Shown here: positions 52,138-60,978 of the stretch, one piece after another
How the letters are laid out: each line of letters opens with the position of its first letter
Numbering within the stretch: the first letter of the stretch is position 1
Source of the DNA: UBA10649 sp965227045
GTDB taxonomy: Bacteria > Actinomycetota > Actinomycetes > S36-B12
Length of the DNA stretch: 64,000 nucleotides
Assembly (NCBI GenBank): GCA_965227045.1
Contig: OZ245718.1
Location: 2,046,001 to 2,110,000 of the forward strand
Direction of reading: 5' to 3'
Translations under genes and position numbers: made by a program
The notes under the pieces: model-generated
What the model was told of the DNA's origin: nothing
What the model saw: the letters and a program-made list of their open reading frames with translations, nothing else
Databases searched by the model: none

Positions 52138-54456
52138 TCAGGCTTGGACCGGAACCTCGTCGGCAGGAACCTCGCCCACGGCGATCGGCCGCCGCTTCGT
52201 GATGACCGTCGAGATGACGATGATCACGATTGCCGCAGCTGCGATGAGCAACCGCAGCCCGGTGTTGGCGTCGTCGCCGATGCTCAGCGCCACCACGGCG
52301 GGGGCGATGAGCAGTGCGACCAGGTTCATGACCTTGATCAGCGGGTTGATGGCCGGGCCGGCGGTGTCCTTGAACGGATCGCCGATGGTGTCGCCGATGA
52401 CCGTCGCGGCGTGGGCTTCCGAGCCCTTGCCACCGAAGTTGCCGTCCTCGACGAACTTCTTCGCGTTGTCCCACGCGCCGCCGCTGTTCGACAGGAACAC
52501 GGCCATGAGCACGCCCGTGGCGATCGTTCCCGCGAGGTACGCACCGAGCGCACCGACGCCGAGGCCGAAGCCAACCGCGATCGGGGCGAGCACGGCGAGC
52601 AGCCCGGGAGTCACGAGCTCGCGCAGCGAGTCCTTGGTCACGATGTCGACGACCTTGGAGTACTCGGGCTTCTCCGTGTAGTCCATGATCCCGGGGTGCT
52701 CGCGGAACTGGCGACGCACCTCGAAGATCACCGAGCCGGCCGCACGCGAGACCGCGTTGATGGCCAGGCCCGAGAAGAAGAAGACGACGGCCGCGCCGAT
52801 GATCAGGCCGACGAGGTTCGCCGGCGAGGCGACGTCGAGGATGCCCAGGTACTGCAGGCTGTCCGCGATGTCATTCGCACGGCTTGACAGGTCAACGCCT
52901 GCAGTGGCGGTCGCTCCGAGGATCGCGTCACGGAACGCACCGAACAGCGCCGTTGCTGCGAGCACTGCGGTGGCGATGGCGATGCCCTTGGTGATGGCCT
53001 TCGTCGAGTTGCCCACCGCGTCGAGACGGGTGAGAACTGCAGCGCCTTCGCCGTGAACGTCGCCCGACATCTCGGCGATGCCCTGCGCGTTGTCGGAGAC
53101 GGGTCCGAAGGTGTCCATCGAGACGATGACGCCGACCGTCGTGAGAAGGCCGGTACCAGCGAGCGCGATGGCGAAGAGCGACAGCAGCACGACGCCGCCG
53201 CCGAGGAGGAATGCGCCGTATACGGCCGCGCCGATGAGCAGCGCCGAGTAGACGGCCGACTCGAGGCCGAGCGAGATGCCCGCGAGCACGACGGTTGCCG
53301 GCCCGGTGAGCGAGCTCTTCGACACATCGTCGACGGGACGACGGTTGGTCTCGGTGAAGTAGGCCGTCAGCTGCTGGATGACCGCAGCGAGCACGATGCC
53401 GATGAACACGGCGCCGATGACGAACACGCGGGGGTTGAGCGAGTCGCCGGTGAGGTTGGCAGCGATGCCGCCGATCGACTCGATCTCTGCCCACGTCGCG
53501 GGAACGAATGCGAATACCGCGCCCACGACAGCAATCGCGCTGATGGCGGCGGAGATGAAGAAGCCGCGGTTGATCGCGGACATGCCCGAGCGGTCCGAGG
53601 CACGCGGCGCGACGGCGAAGATGCCGATGACAGCAGTCACGACACCGATGGCCGGGATGACCAGCGGAAGCACGAGGCCGAGTTCGCCGAACGCTGCCTT
53701 GCCCAGGATCAGCGCGGCCACGAGGGTGACGGCGTAGGACTCGAAGAGGTCAGCCGCCATGCCCGCGCAGTCGCCGACGTTGTCGCCGACGTTGTCCGCG
53801 ATTGTTGCCGCGTTACGCGGGTCGTCCTCGGGAATGCCCTGCTCGACCTTGCCGACCAGGTCCGCCCCGACGTCAGCGGCCTTGGTGAAGATGCCGCCGC
53901 CGACACGCATGAACATGGCGAGAAGTGCTGCGCCGAAGCCGAAGCCCTCGAGCACCTTCGGTGCGTCGCCCTTGTAGACGAGGACGACGAGTGCCGCGCC
54001 GAACAGGCCGAGGCCGACGGTGAACATGCCCGCGACGCCACCGGTGCGGAATGCAATCTTCATCGCCTTCTGCTCACCGGCATCCTTCGCGGCTGCGGCG
54101 ACGCGCACGTTGCCGCGCACTGCCAGCCACATGCCCATGTATCCGGTGACGCCGGAGAACACGGCGCCGACCAGGAAGAAGATGCTGCGCCCGATGCGCT
54201 CGCTGTTGGTGTCAGCCGGGAGCGCGAAGAGGACGAAGAAGACGATCGCGGCGAAGACGGCGAGCGTCTTGAACTGCCGGCTCAGGTACGCCGAGGCGCC
54301 CTCCTGAATCGCGGTGGCGATCTCCTTCATCTTGTCGGTGCCCTCGTCTGCCGCGAGTACCTCGCGGACAAGCAGGGCCGCGACACCAAGTGCGGCGAGA
54401 GCGATGACAGCAACCACGACAACCGTCGTGTAGTTGCTGCCGGTCAACTCGATCAT
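52138..54456 (-). CDS. hppA: Membrane-bound proton-translocating pyrophosphatase
   Basis: A 772-residue integral membrane H+-PPase with about 16 helices that couples pyrophosphate hydrolysis to proton export. The substrate-binding motifs GADLVGKVEQGIPEDDPRN and ADNVGDNVGDCAGMAADLFESY are intact, and DNAQGIAEMSGD and GAWDNAKKFVEDG follow. The GNSTKA segment has Lys at the position that distinguishes potassium-independent pumps from potassium-dependent ones (Ala). It is monocistronic, ended by a hairpin. Confidence 0.96.
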   Translation of the reverse strand: MIELTGSNYTTVVVVAVIALAALGVAALLVREVLAADEGTDKMKEIATAIQEGASAYLSRQFKTLAVFAAIVFFVLFALPADTNSERIGRSIFFLVGAVFSGVTGYMGMWLAVRGNVRVAAAAKDAGEQKAMKIAFRTGGVAGMFTVGLGLFGAALVVLVYKGDAPKVLEGFGFGAALLAMFMRVGGGIFTKAADVGADLVGKVEQGIPEDDPRNAATIADNVGDNVGDCAGMAADLFESYAVTLVAALILGKAAFGELGLVLPLVIPAIGVVTAVIGIFAVAPRASDRSGMSAINRGFFISAAISAIAVVGAVFAFVPATWAEIESIGGIAANLTGDSLNPRVFVIGAVFIGIVLAAVIQQLTAYFTETNRRPVDDVSKSSLTGPATVVLAGISLGLESAVYSALLIGAAVYGAFLLGGGVVLLSLFAIALAGTGLLTTVGVIVSMDTFGPVSDNAQGIAEMSGDVHGEGAAVLTRLDAVGNSTKAITKGIAIATAVLAATALFGAFRDAILGATATAGVDLSSRANDIADSLQYLGILDVASPANLVGLIIGAAVVFFFSGLAINAVSRAAGSVIFEVRRQFREHPGIMDYTEKPEYSKVVDIVTKDSLRELVTPGLLAVLAPIAVGFGLGVGALGAYLAGTIATGVLMAVFLSNSGGAWDNAKKFVEDGNFGGKGSEAHAATVIGDTIGDPFKDTAGPAINPLIKVMNLVALLIAPAVVALSIGDDANTGLRLLIAAAAIVIIVISTVITKRRPIAVGEVPADEVPVQA

Positions 54457-54636
54457 GGGTCTCCTCGTTTTGGACAGTCAGGTGCTGGCCACATGGCCGG
54501 ATCATGGAAGCGCGGCGTCCGTCAGGGCGCCGCAGTGCGTGGGAGTCTACGCACGCGCCGGGCCGCCACTCAACCAACCCCTGATGACAGGGTTTGCATG
54601 AAATTGTGCTGTCCGACAACGAATAGAACAGTGCTA

Positions 54637-55239
54637 CTAGCGCGCGTAGTACTCCACGACGAGCTGAACGTCGCAGATCACGGGCGACTCCTCGCGCAGC
54701 GCTGAACGCAGCACCCGGGTGGTCAGAGTATCGCGGGAAACCTCGAGGTACGGCGGCGTCGAGTCGAGGAGTGCGCCCTCCCGAGCGGCCACGAACACGG
54801 GCATGCCGTGGCTCCTCGCCTTGATCGAGACGTAGTCACCGTCCTGGACGCGGTACGCGGGCACGTTGATGCGCTCGCCATTGACCAGGACATGCCGATG
54901 CGAGACCAGCTGCCGTGCCTCATAGATGGACGTAGCGAAGCCGGACCGCAGCACCACCGTGTCCAGGCGTCGCTCCAGGTCGGCGATCAGGTTGTCGCCG
55001 GTGCGTCCGGACTGCTTCGCTGCCGCGGCGAACGCGGTCCGCAGCTGCCGCTCGGAGATGTAGTACTGCGCCCTCAGGCGCTGCTTCTCCTGCAGGCGCC
55101 GCGCGTACTCGGTGAGGACGTGTCGGTCACGGCCGTGTACCCCCGGACGGTACGGGCGCTCGCTGAGCACCTTCGCGCCCTTGGGGGACAACGCGATGCC
55201 GAGGGATCTGCTCAATGAGCCGACGGGCTTGTGTCGCAC
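54637..55239 (-). CDS. rpsD: 30S ribosomal protein S4
   Basis: A 200-residue S4. The S4 RNA-binding motif is YEARQLVSHRHVLVNGERINVPAYRVQDGDYVSIK, and the start SRSLGIALSPKGAKVLSERPYRPGVHGR and end PVICDVQLVVEYYAR match the free-standing Streptomyces-type S4 rather than the alpha-operon form. The zinc-binding N-terminal cysteines are absent. S4 starts 30S assembly. The GTG start has GAGGAG upstream. A perfect DtxR/IdeR box lies at its promoter, unusual for a ribosomal protein. Whether a second rpsD exists cannot be seen here. Confidence 0.92.
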   Translation of the reverse strand: MRHKPVGSLSRSLGIALSPKGAKVLSERPYRPGVHGRDRHVLTEYARRLQEKQRLRAQYYISERQLRTAFAAAAKQSGRTGDNLIADLERRLDTVVLRSGFATSIYEARQLVSHRHVLVNGERINVPAYRVQDGDYVSIKARSHGMPVFVAAREGALLDSTPPYLEVSRDTLTTRVLRSALREESPVICDVQLVVEYYAR

Positions 55240-55261
55240 GGGTCGTCTCCTCTAGTGTTTG

Positions 55262-55280
55262 TTAGGTAAGGCTTACCTTA
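55262..55280. promoter_or_regulatory. DtxR/IdeR iron box
   Basis: TTAGGTAAGGCTTACCTTA fits the 19-bp DtxR/IdeR consensus TWAGGTWAGSCTWACCTWA at every position. It is centred 32 bp before the rpsD GTG (minus) and 36 bp before the GTG of the plus-strand gene, so either or both could be repressed by the iron-loaded regulator. Confidence 0.85.
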
Positions 55281-55306
55281 CTCACACTAGCGAGAGCGGG
55301 AAACCC

Positions 55307-55738
55307 GTGACGACCTCACAGCACCGGCCGTTTCTGACGTCGGCCGCGGCGGTTCCCCCGTTTGCGCTGTGGTGCCGCGCGGCCGCGCAGAGCGTCTGCA
55401 AAGACCCGGCGGCGGTGATGCACCTGATCGTGGGCGATGACCTCGTGCGGGGCCTGGGCCGACGGATCGGCGGCGGCACCGTGCGGGTCGGCATCGCCGG
55501 CGGCTGGCGCTGGCCCACAATCGAGCGGGATCTCGTTGGCGAGTTCGTACTGCGTCAGCCCGGCGGGCTCTGCGGCCTGCAGATGGTCGGCTGGTGGACG
55601 CCGGCCGATCCGCAGCCGACGGACCACCCGTCAGCGAGGTCCGTGCTGGAGATGGATGTCGCCGGCATCACCTTGTGGGACGGCTCTCGCCATGTGTCGA
55701 CAGAGGACGGCGCCCGCATTGCCGCCCTCCTGCACTGA
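55307..55738 (+). CDS. Conserved-looking hypothetical protein next to an iron box
   Basis: A 143-residue soluble protein I do not recognise. It is Gly/Trp-rich with likely strands (VMHLIVGDDLVRGLGRRI, TVRVGIAGGWRWPTIERDLVGEFVLRQPGGLCGLQMVGWW, SVLEMDVAGITLWDGSRHVST). It starts at GTG with only a weak GCGGGA upstream. The IdeR-type box 27 bp upstream suggests induction under iron limitation, so a role in iron or haem handling is possible but unproven. It ends six bases before the STAS gene end. Confidence 0.65.
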   Translation: MTTSQHRPFLTSAAAVPPFALWCRAAAQSVCKDPAAVMHLIVGDDLVRGLGRRIGGGTVRVGIAGGWRWPTIERDLVGEFVLRQPGGLCGLQMVGWWTPADPQPTDHPSARSVLEMDVAGITLWDGSRHVSTEDGARIAALLH

Positions 55739-55744
55739 GGCGGA

Positions 55745-56086
55745 CTAGCGGACGAGCGCGCTGTCGAGAGTTCCGTGCAGGGGGATGACGACATCGAGGC
55801 CGGTCAGCGTGAAGACCTTCAGCACTCGCGGCGTCGCGACGACCACATCGAGGCGGCCGTCTGATTCGCGTACGTGCTTGAGCGTCGAGACGAGAACGCC
55901 AAGCCCCGTCGAGTCGATGAAGCCCACGGCGCTGAGGTCGACGACGAGATCGCATCCGGATCGCTGGGACAGCGGGTTAAGCACCACTTCGAGGTCCGGC
56001 GCCGCGTGCGAGTCGAGTTCGCCGGACACACTCACGACCGTGATGTCGCCGACCTGATTCGATTCAACAGCGAAGTCCACCCACAT
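55745..56086 (-). CDS. STAS-domain anti-sigma factor antagonist
   Basis: A 113-residue SpoIIAA/RsbV-type protein. It shows TVVSVSGELDSHAAPDLEVVLN and the phosphoacceptor region VVDLSAVGFIDSTGLGVLVSTLKHV, where the Ser of DSTGLG is phosphorylated by a partner kinase; unphosphorylated it binds the anti-sigma factor. No anti-sigma gene is adjacent. The frame runs upstream to 56329, but that part overlaps the divergent helicase. No ribosome site is visible at the ATG. Confidence 0.88.
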   Translation of the reverse strand: MWVDFAVESNQVGDITVVSVSGELDSHAAPDLEVVLNPLSQRSGCDLVVDLSAVGFIDSTGLGVLVSTLKHVRESDGRLDVVVATPRVLKVFTLTGLDVVIPLHGTLDSALVR

Positions 56087-56128
56087 ACTGTGGCACAGCC
56101 AGTCAGTAGCCCGGCCCACAATGGGCCG

Positions 56129-58492
56129 ATGACGGTCGACACGGGACTCCTCGAGCGACTGGCCCACGGACGCGAGGGCCGGTTGCGTCACGTGCACCGC
56201 ATCCCGGCCCGCGACGCGAGTCACAGCGACTGGCCGTCGTGGGTCCCCGACGCGGTCCGCGGCGCGTACTCGTCCGTGGGCATCTCCCGGCCCTGGGCTC
56301 ACCAGGTCGAGGCCGCCGAGCTGGCGCACGGCGGCGCGAACGTAGCGCTCGCCACCGGGACCGCATCGGGCAAGAGCCTCGCGTTCGGCATGACGGCGCT
56401 CGCGAGCATCGAGCAGGGCACGCGCGCGCCTGACGGTCGCGGGGCCACGGTGCTGTACCTGGCACCAACCAAGGCCCTCGCGAACGATCAGCTCCGATCG
56501 CTAAACGAGCTCGGGCTCACGTGGCTGCGCGCGGCGACGTACGACGGCGACACTCCGCACGACGAACGCGCCTGGGTGCGACAGCACGGCAACTACGTGC
56601 TGAGCAATCCCGATCTCCTGCATCACTCCATGCTCCCGGGCCACACCGCGTGGGCACCCTTTCTTCGTCGGCTCAGCGTCGTCATCATCGACGAGGCTCA
56701 TACCTACAAGGGCGTCCTCGGCTCGCACGTCTCCGCCGTCATTCGGCGCCTTCGCCGCCTGTGCGCGCACTACGGCTCCCAACCTGTGGTGTTCATCGCC
56801 TCCGCCACGATGGCCAATGCCGACGAGGCGGGCGGCCGCTTGATCGGGGCACCCGTGCATGCAATCACCCGCGACGCATCGCCAAGGCCGGGCATGGCGA
56901 TCGGGTTCTGGGAGCCGCCTCTCCAGCGCCCGTCGGCCGACGACGACGGGCAGGCGCGACGAAGCGCGCTCGCCGAGACGGCCGACCTCCTCGCCGACTG
57001 CGTCGTCGAGGGCACCCAGGTGCTGGCGTTCATCCGCAGTCGTCGCGGAGCCGAGGCGACCGCGCTCATGACCCAGGACCTCCTGGCCGACGTGGATCCC
57101 GCGCTAGTCGACCAGGTTGCCGCCTACCGGGGTGGGTACCTTCCCGAGGAGCGACGCGACCTCGAGCGGCGCCTGCGCGATGGCAGCATTCGTGCGCTGG
57201 CAACCACGAGCGCCCTGGAGATGGGCATCGATGTGAGCGGACTCGACGTCGTCATCACTGCGGGCTGGCCGGGCACGCGGGCGAGCCTGTGGCAGCAGTT
57301 CGGCCGGGCCGGACGTGCTGGCGTCCCGGCATTGGGCATGTTCGTCGCCCGCGACGATCCGCTCGACTCCTATCTCGTGCATCACCCGGAGGTCATCACC
57401 GATCGCGACGTCGAGGCCACTGTCTTCGACCCCGGTAATAGGTACGTGCTCGCACCTCACCTATGCGCCGCGGCCGCGGAGGTACCGCTCACCGAGGACC
57501 TGCTGGAGATTCAGTTCGGTCCGACCGCGCGCAGCGTCGTCGACGAGCTCGTCCAGTCCGAGATGCTGCGGAAGCGCCCCGGCGGGTGGTTCTGGACGCG
57601 CCGTGAGCGCGCGACCGACCTCACCGACCTCCGCGGGTCGGGCGGATCGGCCGTACGTGTGGTCGAGGAGGGCACCGGCCGCATGCTCGGAACCGTCGAT
57701 CGCGGCGCTGCTCCGTCAACTGTGCACGCCGGTGCGGTGTACGTCCACCAAGGCGTGACGCATGTCGTCACGGCGCTCGACCTGGACGATGCGGTTGCAA
57801 CGGTGGTCGAGCAGCCCGTCGACTACACGACGATCGCTCGGAGCACGAGCGACATCCGGATCGTCGAGGTCGAGGAGTCGCGAACCGTGGCGAACTTGAC
57901 CCTCTGCTTCGGCGTCGTGGACGTGAGCTCTCAGGTGGTGTCGTTCCAACGGCGCAGGACGACAGGGGAATCGCTCGGCGAGGAGTTGCTCGACCTTCCC
58001 GTGCAGGAACTGCGAACGCGCGCGGTCTGGTGGTCCATGCCCGAGAGCGCGCTACTCGCGGCGGGCATCGACGCGGCTGACATCCCCGGCGCCGCACACG
58101 CAGCCGAGCACGCGTCGATCGGAATACTGCCTCTGTTCGCCACCTGCGATCGATGGGATCTCGGTGGTGTCTCGACGGCGTGCCACGCGGACACAGGGCA
58201 GCCGACGGTCTTCGTCTACGACGGGTACCCCGGCGGGGCGGGCTTCGCCGAGCATGGCTTCACGGTTGCCCACGAATGGCTGTCGGCGACCCGCGCGACC
58301 ATTGCCGAGTGCGACTGCGAGTCCGGCTGCCCGGCATGCGTCCAGTCCCCTAAGTGCGGCAACGGCAACAACCCGCTCGACAAGGCGCTCGCGGTCGTGC
58401 TGCTCGACCTGGTGCTGTCACGCACGGCGCGCATCGCGGCGGAGAACTACGCCGGGCCGGCTCGAGCCGACGCCTCGACATCCTTGGGCTGA
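56129..58492 (+). CDS. DEAD/DEAH-box helicase with DUF1998 domain (MrfA/Rv3649-like)
   Basis: A 787-residue superfamily 2 helicase. Walker A is ATGTASGKS (75-83) and the DEAH box lies in VVIIDEAHTYKG near residue 190; motif VI is QQFGRAGRAG. The C-terminal DUF1998/MZB domain has a four-Cys zinc site in CDCESGCPACVQSPKCG. B. subtilis MrfA of this family repairs mitomycin-damaged DNA, and M. tuberculosis Rv3649 is the syntenic homologue. The ATG at 56129 is chosen because the longer frame overlaps the divergent STAS gene. Confidence 0.92.
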   Translation: MTVDTGLLERLAHGREGRLRHVHRIPARDASHSDWPSWVPDAVRGAYSSVGISRPWAHQVEAAELAHGGANVALATGTASGKSLAFGMTALASIEQGTRAPDGRGATVLYLAPTKALANDQLRSLNELGLTWLRAATYDGDTPHDERAWVRQHGNYVLSNPDLLHHSMLPGHTAWAPFLRRLSVVIIDEAHTYKGVLGSHVSAVIRRLRRLCAHYGSQPVVFIASATMANADEAGGRLIGAPVHAITRDASPRPGMAIGFWEPPLQRPSADDDGQARRSALAETADLLADCVVEGTQVLAFIRSRRGAEATALMTQDLLADVDPALVDQVAAYRGGYLPEERRDLERRLRDGSIRALATTSALEMGIDVSGLDVVITAGWPGTRASLWQQFGRAGRAGVPALGMFVARDDPLDSYLVHHPEVITDRDVEATVFDPGNRYVLAPHLCAAAAEVPLTEDLLEIQFGPTARSVVDELVQSEMLRKRPGGWFWTRRERATDLTDLRGSGGSAVRVVEEGTGRMLGTVDRGAAPSTVHAGAVYVHQGVTHVVTALDLDDAVATVVEQPVDYTTIARSTSDIRIVEVEESRTVANLTLCFGVVDVSSQVVSFQRRRTTGESLGEELLDLPVQELRTRAVWWSMPESALLAAGIDAADIPGAAHAAEHASIGILPLFATCDRWDLGGVSTACHADTGQPTVFVYDGYPGGAGFAEHGFTVAHEWLSATRATIAECDCESGCPACVQSPKCGNGNNPLDKALAVVLLDLVLSRTARIAAENYAGPARADASTSLG

Positions 58493-58818
58493 CCACCGAA
58501 CACCGCGAGCACCCGTGCGACAAACTCAGGCGCCGGACGCGCGACAGTGACGACCACATCGGAGCCATCCAGCACGCACGCGACGAGGTGAGCGTCATTG
58601 GCACGGGCGGCGCTCTCCGCTGCGAGGCAGGGATTACCCGAGGCCTGCGCGCCGGCAAGTGCGGCGAGGTCAGCGATGGTGGCAGCTCCCTGATGCGCGA
58701 CCGCCTGAATCGCGACCGCAGAACAGAGAGCGCCCGCCGCCAGCAGCACGCTGATTAGCGCCAGCGCCCACACGACTGCAGCTCCGCGATCGTCGCCGTG
58801 CTCGAGAGGCGAGGTCAC
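58447..58818 (-). CDS. TadG-like pilus/secretion membrane protein (Rv3654c-like)
   Basis: A 123-residue protein: one N-terminal transmembrane helix (GAAVVWALALISVLLAAGALCSAVAIQAVA) followed by a small extracellular part with two Cys (NPCLAAES, LVACVLDG). It corresponds in place and form to the last gene of the actinobacterial Tad cluster. The GTG at 58818 overlaps the TadE stop (GTGA). Its end overlaps the helicase gene convergently by 46 bp. A likely minor pseudopilin; function untested in this family. Confidence 0.78.
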   Translation of the reverse strand: MTSPLEHGDDRGAAVVWALALISVLLAAGALCSAVAIQAVAHQGAATIADLAALAGAQASGNPCLAAESAARANDAHLVACVLDGSDVVVTVARPAPEFVARVLAVFGGQPKDVEASARAGPA

Positions 58819-59213
58819 GACCACTCTCTCGTCACGACGACGTGCTGCGTGATCGTGACGGACAGTCCGTCGAGGATCGGGACGGGCGCAGCGACATCCC
58901 GCGAGATCACGACGGTCAGGCCGCCCGCGGACTCATCTACCGCAATGTCAGCTCCCGGAGCCTCCGCGCGAGCTCGGTCCATGACCTCCGGAGCGTCCTC
59001 GCCTCTCGCCAACGAGCGGGCCGCGTTTCGCGCGGCATCCCCAAGCGCCGCCGATGTCGCAGCAAGCGAGAGTCCCCATGCGAGGGCGACGCTGACCGCC
59101 ATGAGAAGAGGGATCGCGAGAGCGGTCTCCAGCATCACCATTCCTGCGTCGGACGAGCGTGGTGGGACGACGGCGGGGCGCCGTCGTCCCACCACGCGAA
59201 GCCACTGGCGCAT
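58815..59213 (-). CDS. TadE-like minor pseudopilin (Rv3655c-like)
   Basis: A 132-residue TadE-family protein. The typical start SSDAGMVMLETALAIPLLMAVSVALAWGLSLA is a pseudopilin-like region with Glu at +5 of the processed segment, followed by a periplasmic/extracellular domain of about 75 residues. It lies 2 bp after the DUF4244 gene and overlaps the next one, in the Tad operon, and probably joins the pilus or secretion fibre. Confidence 0.85.
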   Translation of the reverse strand: MRQWLRVVGRRRPAVVPPRSSDAGMVMLETALAIPLLMAVSVALAWGLSLAATSAALGDAARNAARSLARGEDAPEVMDRARAEAPGADIAVDESAGGLTVVISRDVAAPVPILDGLSVTITQHVVVTREWS

Positions 59214-59215
59214 CG

Positions 59216-59395
59216 TTAGCCGAAGATGGACTTGAAGGCGTTCTGAAGCGCGGTCCAGATGAGCTCTCGGACCGCGTCGCTGCTCAGCAGCTTGATGAGG
59301 ATGCCTCCGAGTCCAGCAGCAGCCACAGTGCCGACGGCGTACTCGGCCGTCGTCATTCCGTCATCGTTCTTCGTGATTCGGGCAAGGTGACGCAT
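59216..59395 (-). CDS. DUF4244 Flp-type pilin (Rv3656c-like)
   Basis: A 59-residue small pilin: DDGMTTAEYAVGTVAAAGLGGILIKLL is a Flp-like leader junction with a conserved Glu and one hydrophobic helix, followed by VRELIWTALQNAFKSIFG. It is the probable major subunit of the Tad-like apparatus. The ATG at 59395 has GAGAGGGG upstream; the frame to 59536 is non-coding in character. A 159-bp gap separates it from tadC. Confidence 0.88.
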   Translation of the reverse strand: MRHLARITKNDDGMTTAEYAVGTVAAAGLGGILIKLLSSDAVRELIWTALQNAFKSIFG

Positions 59396-59554
59396 GGGTT
59401 TCCCCTCTCGCCGCCGCTCGTCGCGGCTGTGCCGTATCTCGGCACCGGCGGGATCCGCCGTGCCGACACACTCGCGTCGTCGTCGCCATGTCATCAGTGC
59501 ACGCAACGGCGTTGGGGGTGCCAGACCAACGGTCATGTCCGACTGTGGAACGCG

Positions 59555-60277
59555 CTACCCGAACAGTCCGCCCGCGAGAGATGCCACGACAGGGACGACG
59601 CCGAGCAACAAGAAGGCCGGCAAGAAGCAGAGGGCGAGCGGCAGAACGGCGCGCACACCCGCGGCCCGCGCCGCGACCTGGACGAAGACCTGATGCTCAC
59701 GACGCAGGTCATCGGCAATGCGCGTGAGAACCGACGACAGTGGGGCGCCGGATATCGACGAGCGCACGATTGCATCAGCGATGGCACCGAGTGATTCATC
59801 GCGAAGAAGTGGAGCCCACGCCGTCGCCGGGTCCGCGCCCAGATCGAGCGCCGCGACGACCGGCTCAACAGATGCTCGCCCGGGATCTCCGACAGCCGCG
59901 CACACTGCAGTGAGTGCCGGTCGCATTGGCGAACCGGCCGCCATCGTTGCCGCGAGCAGGTCGGCTATCAGCGGTGCCTGCGCGGTGAGCCTGGCGCGCC
60001 GAGCGCGGGTTGATCGAGGCTCGAGCAAGCCGACCACCCGAGGCACGACGATGACTGCCGCGATGGCGAGCAGGATGCCCGTGCCGCCACCGACCAGGAC
60101 GAGACCGCTGATGGCAACAGCCGCCGTCGCAACTGACGAAGCAGACGGAAGCGCGCTCCGGGCGGTTCCAACGGCGCCGACCTCCCGCGGGAACAGGGCG
60201 GTGACGCGAGGATCCCCGCCCCTCGGGAACCACATCCATGTACCGACCGCGACGAGTGCGGCCGCGATGACGATCAC
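59555..60277 (-). CDS. tadC: TadC-like type II secretion F-domain protein
   Basis: A 240-residue inner-membrane platform protein. It has helices near residues 1-15, 55-80 and 210-235 and the T2SSF helical domain (LIADLLAATMAAGSPMRPALTAVCAAV, IVRSSISGAPLSSVLTRIADDLRREHQ). The GTG at 60277 overlaps the tadB stop (GTGA). It partners TadB and the ATPase TadA to drive pilus assembly. Shorter than gammaproteobacterial TadC, as usual in actinobacteria. Confidence 0.86.
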   Translation of the reverse strand: MIVIAAALVAVGTWMWFPRGGDPRVTALFPREVGAVGTARSALPSASSVATAAVAISGLVLVGGGTGILLAIAAVIVVPRVVGLLEPRSTRARRARLTAQAPLIADLLAATMAAGSPMRPALTAVCAAVGDPGRASVEPVVAALDLGADPATAWAPLLRDESLGAIADAIVRSSISGAPLSSVLTRIADDLRREHQVFVQVAARAAGVRAVLPLALCFLPAFLLLGVVPVVASLAGGLFG

Positions 60278-60978
60278 AGCAGTCGCTCGACCGACGCAGC
60301 GATACGCGCGGTCCACGCAGCGCCAAGGGCGGTCAGCCCCGCGCCGGAGATCAAGCACAGGACGCCCGGCCCTGTTGTCAGCAGCCACGCGAGTGGATCC
60401 GAACCGAGCATGACGCCGAACCCCACACCGATCACGGGCAGGAGCGCGAGCAACCGCGCTGTGGCACGCGGGCCGGCGAGCTCGCCTTCGAGATCGACTC
60501 GCACCGCCTCCGCGGCACGCGCCGACGACGCAAGTCGGGACACTGCAGCGGCGAATCCCGTGCCCGTCGACACCGACACGCTCCAGCATGCGGCCAGCGG
60601 CAGCACTGCGGGCCGCACGCGTGCGTCGTTCGTGAGCGCGCCCGCGATGTCCTCGCCGAGCCGCACGGCGGCCGCGGCCGTGGGCCAGACGCACGGCTCA
60701 CCGCCCGCAGCGAGCAGTGCCGAGGTAGGTGCCTGCCCGGACTCGAGTTCGGCAGCAAAAGCACCTAGCGCCTGCACCGTGCGGGCGCGCTCCCTCGCCG
60801 CGCGACGGCGCGCGGCGGAGCCGAATCCCAGCCGCAGGCGGTCGCGCATCCAGACCCAGCGGGACGGGTTCGCCGAACGCTGTTCATGTCCCAGCACACC
60901 AGCGCGCTCGCTGCTCCACGGCGGGATGAGCAGCCACGTCGCGACGGCGACAACCACGGCGGCAATCAGCGTTCTCAC
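60274..60978 (-). CDS. tadB: TadB-like type II secretion F-domain protein
   Basis: A 234-residue membrane protein: N-terminal helix (IAAVVVAVATWLLIPPW), a cytoplasmic T2SSF domain (ARTVQALGAFAAELESGQAPTSALLAAG, GTGFAAAVSRLASSARAAEAVRVDLEGELAG), and two C-terminal helices. GTG start overlapping the tadA stop (GTGA). It forms the membrane platform with TadC for the ATPase. Confidence 0.86.
   Translation of the reverse strand: MRTLIAAVVVAVATWLLIPPWSSERAGVLGHEQRSANPSRWVWMRDRLRLGFGSAARRRAARERARTVQALGAFAAELESGQAPTSALLAAGGEPCVWPTAAAAVRLGEDIAGALTNDARVRPAVLPLAACWSVSVSTGTGFAAAVSRLASSARAAEAVRVDLEGELAGPRATARLLALLPVIGVGFGVMLGSDPLAWLLTTGPGVLCLISGAGLTALGAAWTARIAASVERLL

Noticed and set aside
51670..52887. 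A 405-codon plus-strand frame spanning topA and hppA
   Set aside because: It crosses two well-defined antisense genes and the terminator between them; no ribosome site or domain is visible.
54575..54605. Small hairpin between hppA and rpsD as a terminator
   Set aside because: Only about 5 bp of stem (AACCC/GGGTT) and no T run; too weak to support.
53053..54705. A 550-codon open frame on the plus strand opposite hppA
   Set aside because: It is rich in Asp, Glu, Arg and His with no family feature and lies exactly antisense to a highly conserved gene; high GC content in third codon positions creates such shadows.
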